64,000 nt of DNA from NCBI GenBank assembly GCA_903878115.1, contig CAIRGO010000057.1, forward strand, positions 1-64,000, given 5' to 3'. The number at the start of each line of letters is the position of its first letter. Within the stretch, counting starts at the first letter, position 1. The notes under the pieces were generated by a model. The model had not been told where the DNA came from. It saw only the letters and a list, made by a program, of their open reading frames with translations, and did not search any database. Positions 58,727-64,000 of this stretch are shown piece by piece. Position numbers and translations under genes: made by a program. The stretch comes from Akkermansiaceae bacterium (GTDB taxonomy: Bacteria; Verrucomicrobiota; Verrucomicrobiia; Verrucomicrobiales; Akkermansiaceae).

Positions 58727-60094
58727 ATGAAATTCTTGCTCACATTTTCCGCTTTTATATTCACACTCTGCTTTTCTAGTTTCGTAGTTGCGAATCAACC
58801 CAACATTGTATTTTTTCTGATTGATGACCTCGCTTATGCAGACGTTGGATTCAATGGCGGCAAGGAGATTCACACGCCAAACATCGACAAGTTAGCGCAT
58901 GGCGGAACGATCTTAGAATCGCATTACGTCCAGCCTGTTTGCTCGCCCACACGTGCGGCATTCATGACAGGTCGTTATGCTACCAAAACTGGCGTTTATA
59001 CGATTGTGAGACCGCATGCCCAGTGGGGCTTGCCACTTGGCGAGCGCACCTTGGCGAATGCATTGCATGATGCTGGTTACGAGACCGCGATCACTGGGAA
59101 ATGGCACCTCGGCGAGTTTAAGCCAGAGTATCTCCCTACGGCTCGCGGGTTTGACCATCAATACGGTCATTACTTCGGCGCCATCGATTATTTTACCCAC
59201 GTCCGCGATCAATCGCAGGACTGGTATCGCGATGACAAACCGCTAAAGGAAGAAGGTTACAGTACTCATTTGGTTGCAAAAGAAGCATGCAAAATCATCG
59301 CCGGAAAAAATAAAGATAAGCCGCTATTTCTTTATGTGCCATTCAATGGAGTGCATTCTCCCATGCAAGTTCCTGATAGTTACCTGAAGCCGTACAACAA
59401 TATTAGTGGTGCTAGACTCAAACTTGCTGGCATGCTAGCGGCCGTGGATGAAGCCATCGGTCAAATCGTGACTGCGCTAGAAAATTCTGGTCAACGCGAG
59501 AATACGCTGATCATTTTTTCTAGCGATAACGGCGGCCCTAAGCCAGGAATCAATACCCCATTGCGCGGCTTTAAAGGTTCCACCCTTGAGGGCGGAGTGC
59601 GCGCCTGCGCTTTCGCAAATTGGCCAGGACATATTCCCGCCGCAGTTACCATCAAAGAACCCATGCACATGATCGACTGGTATCCCACGTTGGTAAAACT
59701 CGCCAATGGCAAACTCGAGCAAAAACTCCCCATCGATGGTCGCGATGTGTGGCCTATGCTGACCAAAGGAGAAAAATCACCACACGATGCGATTCTCTGC
59801 GTGCAAGCACCGACCCATGCTGCCCTGCGCATGGGTGACTGGAAATTGCAGATGAATTCTTCTGCGGATGATAGCGAAGAGTCTGAAGAAGCCACTCCCA
59901 AAAAGAAAGCCAAAGCGAAAGCACAGCCAAACACCATAGAACTCTACAACCTCGCTATTGACATTGGCGAAAAAACCAACCTCGCCAATCAAGAACCTGA
60001 GCGTGTCGCCACCATGCGCGCCAAACTAACAGAAATGCTAAAAGACGCCGTCCAGCCTGGTCATGTAGGAAAAGAAGTTGTCGCCCCGAAATAA
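58727..60094 (+). CDS. Sulfatase (Cys-type)
   Basis: NIVFFLIDDLAYADVGFNGG; CSPTRAAFMTGRYA; ITGKWHLGEF. Confidence 0.92.
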   Translation: MKFLLTFSAFIFTLCFSSFVVANQPNIVFFLIDDLAYADVGFNGGKEIHTPNIDKLAHGGTILESHYVQPVCSPTRAAFMTGRYATKTGVYTIVRPHAQWGLPLGERTLANALHDAGYETAITGKWHLGEFKPEYLPTARGFDHQYGHYFGAIDYFTHVRDQSQDWYRDDKPLKEEGYSTHLVAKEACKIIAGKNKDKPLFLYVPFNGVHSPMQVPDSYLKPYNNISGARLKLAGMLAAVDEAIGQIVTALENSGQRENTLIIFSSDNGGPKPGINTPLRGFKGSTLEGGVRACAFANWPGHIPAAVTIKEPMHMIDWYPTLVKLANGKLEQKLPIDGRDVWPMLTKGEKSPHDAILCVQAPTHAALRMGDWKLQMNSSADDSEESEEATPKKKAKAKAQPNTIELYNLAIDIGEKTNLANQEPERVATMRAKLTEMLKDAVQPGHVGKEVVAPK

Positions 60095-60135
60095 TAGAAA
60101 GTGGCGGAGGCGTCTTGCCTCCTTGCCTTCAACGA

Positions 60136-61020
60136 TCAATGAGAATCTAACGGTTCTGTCTCGTGGATGCGACCGTAGTTCACTTCGAGACGTCCATCTG
60201 GGTGGTCGGTATAGATCTCGACGAAGCGGTGACCGAAGCGGACGTCGCTGGCGATGTAACCCATCTGACTCTGAACGGGAGCTTGGATGACCGTATCGAT
60301 GCAGACAATGGAAGTCATAAAACGAGTGGCGGAGGCTACGAGTTGTTGTTGAGAAACACCGTGCAGGGGACTTGTTTCATCGATGATATGGCGGATCGTG
60401 ACCGCTGATGGGAAGATGATCAATCGGTCAAACTCTAACTTGAGCGGATAAAATCGACGGGCTCCTTCGTCATCATCGATAAGCTCTTTGCGGACGATCA
60501 TCATACGAAATTCCGCTTCGACCATCGCCTGATGATGAAGATTGGCAACACGGATTTGCAGCGTTGGCTTTCCGTTATAGGTGGAGATCACCATCGTTTC
60601 GCTAAAAAGTAATCGCGCACTCGGACGAGAAAAACGCACGAAGATCAGGCCCGTAACCACAGCGGTGAAAAACATGCCGACTACGATTTCAATCGTGGTG
60701 ACAATATCTCCATAGATATTTGCTGGATAGAGATGCCCGAAGCCCACAGTGGAAAGCGTTTGCACGCTGTAAAAAAATGCACTGGAAAAAGAGCCGGGCT
60801 GCATTTCTGCGATGCAAGAGCCATCGGCAAGATAGGCGATGGCGAACAAAACATTCAGCAGAAGATAGATCGACAGTACCGCAACGGCGAAGCGAGGCCA
60901 GCTCAATGCAAGGATCGTCCGATAAAGGTCACGTAATCCCGGCTTTACCGAATTGGTGCGCACAAACTGGATTTTACCAGCTAGCAATTCGACTTTAGAA
61001 AGATGCTTTTTCTTGAACAC
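60136..61020 (-). CDS. KirBac-like inward-rectifier potassium channel
   Basis: SFSSAFFYSVQTLSTVGFGHLYPANIYGDIVTTIEIVVGM pore plus C-terminal Kir-like domain (ARLLFSETMVISTYNGKPTLQIRVANLHHQAMVEAEFRM). Confidence 0.88.
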   Translation of the reverse strand: MFKKKHLSKVELLAGKIQFVRTNSVKPGLRDLYRTILALSWPRFAVAVLSIYLLLNVLFAIAYLADGSCIAEMQPGSFSSAFFYSVQTLSTVGFGHLYPANIYGDIVTTIEIVVGMFFTAVVTGLIFVRFSRPSARLLFSETMVISTYNGKPTLQIRVANLHHQAMVEAEFRMMIVRKELIDDDEGARRFYPLKLEFDRLIIFPSAVTIRHIIDETSPLHGVSQQQLVASATRFMTSIVCIDTVIQAPVQSQMGYIASDVRFGHRFVEIYTDHPDGRLEVNYGRIHETEPLDSH

Positions 61021-61085
61021 GAAACTGTTTACCTGATTTCACGCGATGGTGTCGATTCTCAAATCAGATCAGTGATGTCTTCTCG

Positions 61086-61595
61086 TTAGGGTGAATCCGA
61101 TATCCCCAATTCTTTCAGACTATACCCTAGGGCCTGAAAATAACGATTCAATTCGCTGCAGGTATTTTTTGGTAGATTTACATATCCTGACGAATATTTA
61201 CTTCCATGGATCGGGTAAATGAATTTCCCGTGGTCATAAGGAATCAAAAATTCTGATGTGTCTGGCATCACAATGGCTATTTTTATATGTCCACCGCACT
61301 CATGAAATAATCCTGATGCTCGTTGATGCCACGATAGCATAAAATGGCTGAGTAAGTGATCGATTTCCGTGCGATCTGTTAGAGTGATTGTAGGTGTTCT
61401 TTCGATGAAAATACCATCTGATCCCAGTTGAGGAGTTAGAGATAACTTCACTTGCGTGGCATTGCTAATCGCTGAGCTGAGGCGCTGATTATGGTAATCT
61501 ATGGGGCGATGTTTCAAATATCCTACAAAGAGATACACGAAAAATCCGAGTAGCAAAAATAATCCCACGGATTTAATGAGGCGATTTTTCTTCAT
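61086..61595 (-). CDS. Membrane-anchored hypothetical protein
   Basis: 169-aa ORF with N-terminal TM. Confidence 0.55.
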   Translation of the reverse strand: MKKNRLIKSVGLFLLLGFFVYLFVGYLKHRPIDYHNQRLSSAISNATQVKLSLTPQLGSDGIFIERTPTITLTDRTEIDHLLSHFMLSWHQRASGLFHECGGHIKIAIVMPDTSEFLIPYDHGKFIYPIHGSKYSSGYVNLPKNTCSELNRYFQALGYSLKELGISDSP

Positions 61596-61650
61596 GATAA
61601 TGTTGGGTTGTATTAGGGGTTTTTCATGCTAAAACATAGCAACACCCAAG

Positions 61651-61935
61651 TTACCATTTCACGTTTGGTTGATCAGGGTCTCTTGATTCATAAGTCCGCA
61701 GATCCACCGATTTAAGCATTCTATAGGAAATATAAAGAATCACGAATGTGCCTAACAATCCAAAAAATATAGCTCCTGACAAATGCCAGAATCGGCCATC
61801 GAAATGCCGATCAACAACCGGAAGCATGGCCCATTTGTATAGACCTACTGAGCCAATAATGGCATAAACGAAGGGAAATAATGCGAATCCACCGATGAAA
61901 CAACCTGCAGGTGTACTTTGGGTGGGAGTAGGCAT
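61651..61935 (-). CDS. Small hypothetical membrane protein
   Basis: 94-aa ORF with two TM segments. Confidence 0.5.
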   Translation of the reverse strand: MPTPTQSTPAGCFIGGFALFPFVYAIIGSVGLYKWAMLPVVDRHFDGRFWHLSGAIFFGLLGTFVILYISYRMLKSVDLRTYESRDPDQPNVKW

Positions 61936-61974
61936 GTAAGGTTTATTCTGTTCTTATTTTTTAACAAATGATAA

Positions 61975-62481
61975 TTACCAATATTTTGGATAGTTCGTTT
62001 TGCGAGTCATGTTATTGTAAACTAACGCAATTAAAACTATGATTATAGTACCTACCAATGTCGGAAATAAAAGAAATTGCCATGATGGATGAGTTAAAAA
62101 AATGATCACAGGGTTGGAACCCGCCGGTGGATGAACGGTGCGAGTCAACATCATCAATGCAATTGCCGTGCCTAGAGCGAGAGCGACAGACCACCACTGA
62201 TAACCAAAAACTTTCAGAAAAACCAAGCCAACCAGAGAGCTAAGAAAATGACCAATGATGACATTTCTGGGTTGAGAGAAAGGTACATCAGGATAACCAA
62301 ACACTAGCACGCATGAAGCGCCAAATGAACCTAACAATAATGAAGTGGAAAAAACATCCGTGAGCCTTGCCACCAAAGCTATTGTTAGAAAGCCACCAAG
62401 CCAGGCCAGTGCGATCGCTTTACTTTTCGGTGCGGGCGGCAGCGGGCTACCATCACCTTTGAATTTTTGAATGAATGACAT
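61975..62481 (-). CDS. HPP-family membrane protein
   Basis: LLLGSFGASCVLVFGYPDVPFSQPRNVIIGH..LTRTVHPPAGSNPVI. Confidence 0.85.
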   Translation of the reverse strand: MSFIQKFKGDGSPLPPAPKSKAIALAWLGGFLTIALVARLTDVFSTSLLLGSFGASCVLVFGYPDVPFSQPRNVIIGHFLSSLVGLVFLKVFGYQWWSVALALGTAIALMMLTRTVHPPAGSNPVIIFLTHPSWQFLLFPTLVGTIIIVLIALVYNNMTRKTNYPKYW

Positions 62482-62680
62482 ATGCAGTTGTGTTTCTAAA
62501 ATTACTCAACGGCAGATGATAGTCTTCAGCGCCCCGTTCGTCTATAAAGAAGTGGTGACCTCAGATGAGGCTGCGCCTTCCGATAGTTTTTGGTATTGCT
62601 CAGTACCCTTCAGAAGATCATCTGCCGTTCCGAAAAACATGATGCACGCGGATTATCTTTCGAAGCCTTTTCTCTCCTAG

Positions 62681-63283
62681 TCAGCGTGGGCGGTCGATGC
62701 TGTATTGTTGGTCTGTTTTACAATACCAATCGGGCACGGCCATGCGGCCGATCGGGTGATAAAGATCGGTTCTAATTCGTGAGGTGGCGGCATCAAAATA
62801 TTCGTCTTGCACCTGTACCCGGGTCACGATGCCGATCACTAAACGATTTCCAGAAATTTCCAAAATATCATGCACCTTGCACTCCAATGCTGCGGGAGCT
62901 AGGGCGATGCGTGGTGGAGCGACAGTGCTCGAAGCGATGGTGACTAAGCCTGTGTGCTCTATTTCGCTCTCACCATAGGCCAGCGACGCAGAGGTGCGCA
63001 CCATTACCTCACCGAGCGCTTCATTGACCATATTGATCACAAATTCGCCCGTACGTTTGCAATTCAGCGCGGTATCTTTTGGTGAGCCGTCATCGCGATT
63101 CCCCGGTGCAAAAACTACCATCGGTGGTTCATCGCCGAACACATTAAAAAAAGAAAACGGCGCGGCATTGACGGTGCCATTTTCATTCAGTGTCGTCACC
63201 CAGGCGATAGGACGCGGTGTCACCAGTGCGGCGAGAATCGGATAGGCTTTTTCTGCGTAGGTGGTGAGAAGATCAAGTTCCAT
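62681..63283 (-). CDS. Flavin reductase-like domain protein
   Basis: YPILAALVTPRPIAWVTTLNENGTVNAAPFSFFNVFGDEPPMVVFAPG..KDTALNCKRTGEFVINMV; start set to MELDLLTTY. Confidence 0.85.
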   Translation of the reverse strand: MELDLLTTYAEKAYPILAALVTPRPIAWVTTLNENGTVNAAPFSFFNVFGDEPPMVVFAPGNRDDGSPKDTALNCKRTGEFVINMVNEALGEVMVRTSASLAYGESEIEHTGLVTIASSTVAPPRIALAPAALECKVHDILEISGNRLVIGIVTRVQVQDEYFDAATSRIRTDLYHPIGRMAVPDWYCKTDQQYSIDRPR

Positions 63284-63312
63284 AAATATATTCTGACAAA
63301 AAAGAGAAGGGG

Positions 63313-63707
63313 CGCCGTTTCCCTGTAAGCCGGATTCTGTCCCAGCGACCTCTCGGTCACCATCGGCAATCATTTCTCTCCCTACTTGCGTAGGACCTTA
63401 CTTGCGTAAAGTGCGACTATTACCCGGAGAAAAGAGCGGGTCGCTCTCCCCTGTTCTGTCTAGCACCACGTGGGGTTTGCCCTGCCACCTATGTTACCAT
63501 CGGCGCGGTGGTCTCTTACACCACCATTTCAACCTTACCTGATCTCAGCTTGCGCTGAGCCATCGGCGGTATATTTTCTGCGGCACTTTCCATCAAGAAT
63601 CTCTCACGATTTTCCTGTCCTCACTTTTCACGAGGCACGCTACCCTACGGTGTCCGGACTTTCCTCAGCCTGTCTTGCGACAAACTGCGATCACCCAGGA
63701 AACGGCG
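63313..63707 (-). ncRNA. rnpB: RNase P RNA
   Basis: Minus strand contains GAGGAAAGTCCGGAC near the 5' end and ACAGAATCCGGCTTAC near the 3' end; termini form a perfect 10-bp P1 helix (63698-63707 with 63313-63322). Confidence 0.93.
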
Positions 63708-63861
63708 AGGAGAACGTAACAATGATTTGGAAGAGAAGCGAGGATTAATTCGACGAGAAAATTTATGGTGCTTTTTTAAACTGATTTTTATAAAAAGTAC
63801 AAATATATTGAGGCTATTATTGCTTGATGACTCCTTGGAAACTTGCCAGTCTCTGCCTTCC

Positions 63862-64000
63862 ATGAATCATAAAAACAACCGAACTGCGGGTGTCCTACTT
63901 CCTGCCTTTTCCCCCCGTCGGGCAGGTGACTTAGGCATCGGTGATGCACGCGCGATGAGCGAATGGATCGAGTGGGCTGCCGATCACGAAGTCGGATTTT
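63862..64000 (+). CDS. malQ: 4-alpha-glucanotransferase, N-terminal fragment truncated by window edge
   Basis: MNHKNNRTAGVLLPAFSPRRAGDLGIGDARAMSEWIEWAADHEVGF, typical amylomaltase N-terminus. Confidence 0.65.
   Translation, partial: MNHKNNRTAGVLLPAFSPRRAGDLGIGDARAMSEWIEWAADHEVGF

Noticed and set aside
63470-63863. ORFs overlapping the rnpB region (63470-63748 plus, 63645-63863 minus)
   Set aside because: The region is explained by RNase P RNA, with hallmark motifs and a perfect P1 helix.

Overview
Bacterial chromosomal window, most likely Verrucomicrobia. Lineage evidence: PVC-type secreted proteins, several sulfatases, a candidate Verru_Chthon-type pilin-like cassette, and a TGTTC-N4-GAACA LexA-type box in front of recA. 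Housekeeping genes include thiL, tyrS, lpdA, coaC-like, gmk, pta, gatB, recA, rnpB (minus strand) and the start of malQ at the right edge. Two transmembrane Ser/Thr kinases carry extracellular lectin-like or FGE-like domains. One 1470-aa secreted mosaic protein combines an SGNH hydrolase, a propeller dehydrogenase, HEAT repeats, a discoidin domain and a blue-copper domain. Most notable is an apparently acquired, GC-richer island between tyrS and an mlaE-like gene (about 7.65-12.8 kb). It encodes a signal-peptide-bearing protein whose first mature domain is almost canonical eukaryotic ubiquitin (60 of the first 72 residues identical to human by hand alignment; K48, K63 and the terminal RGG lost). 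That domain is fused to an Ig-like domain. About 70 bp downstream, on the same strand, is a complete SMYD-type MYND+SET lysine methyltransferase homologue, followed by a convergent traX-like gene. The window also holds several families of dispersed intergenic repeats. These include a ~213-bp inverted pair bracketing about 9 kb, a ~243-bp direct pair bracketing a toxin-antitoxin module, and a ~50-bp direct pair bracketing the pilin-like cassette. All calls come from reading the sequence and supplied translations; no database search was run.
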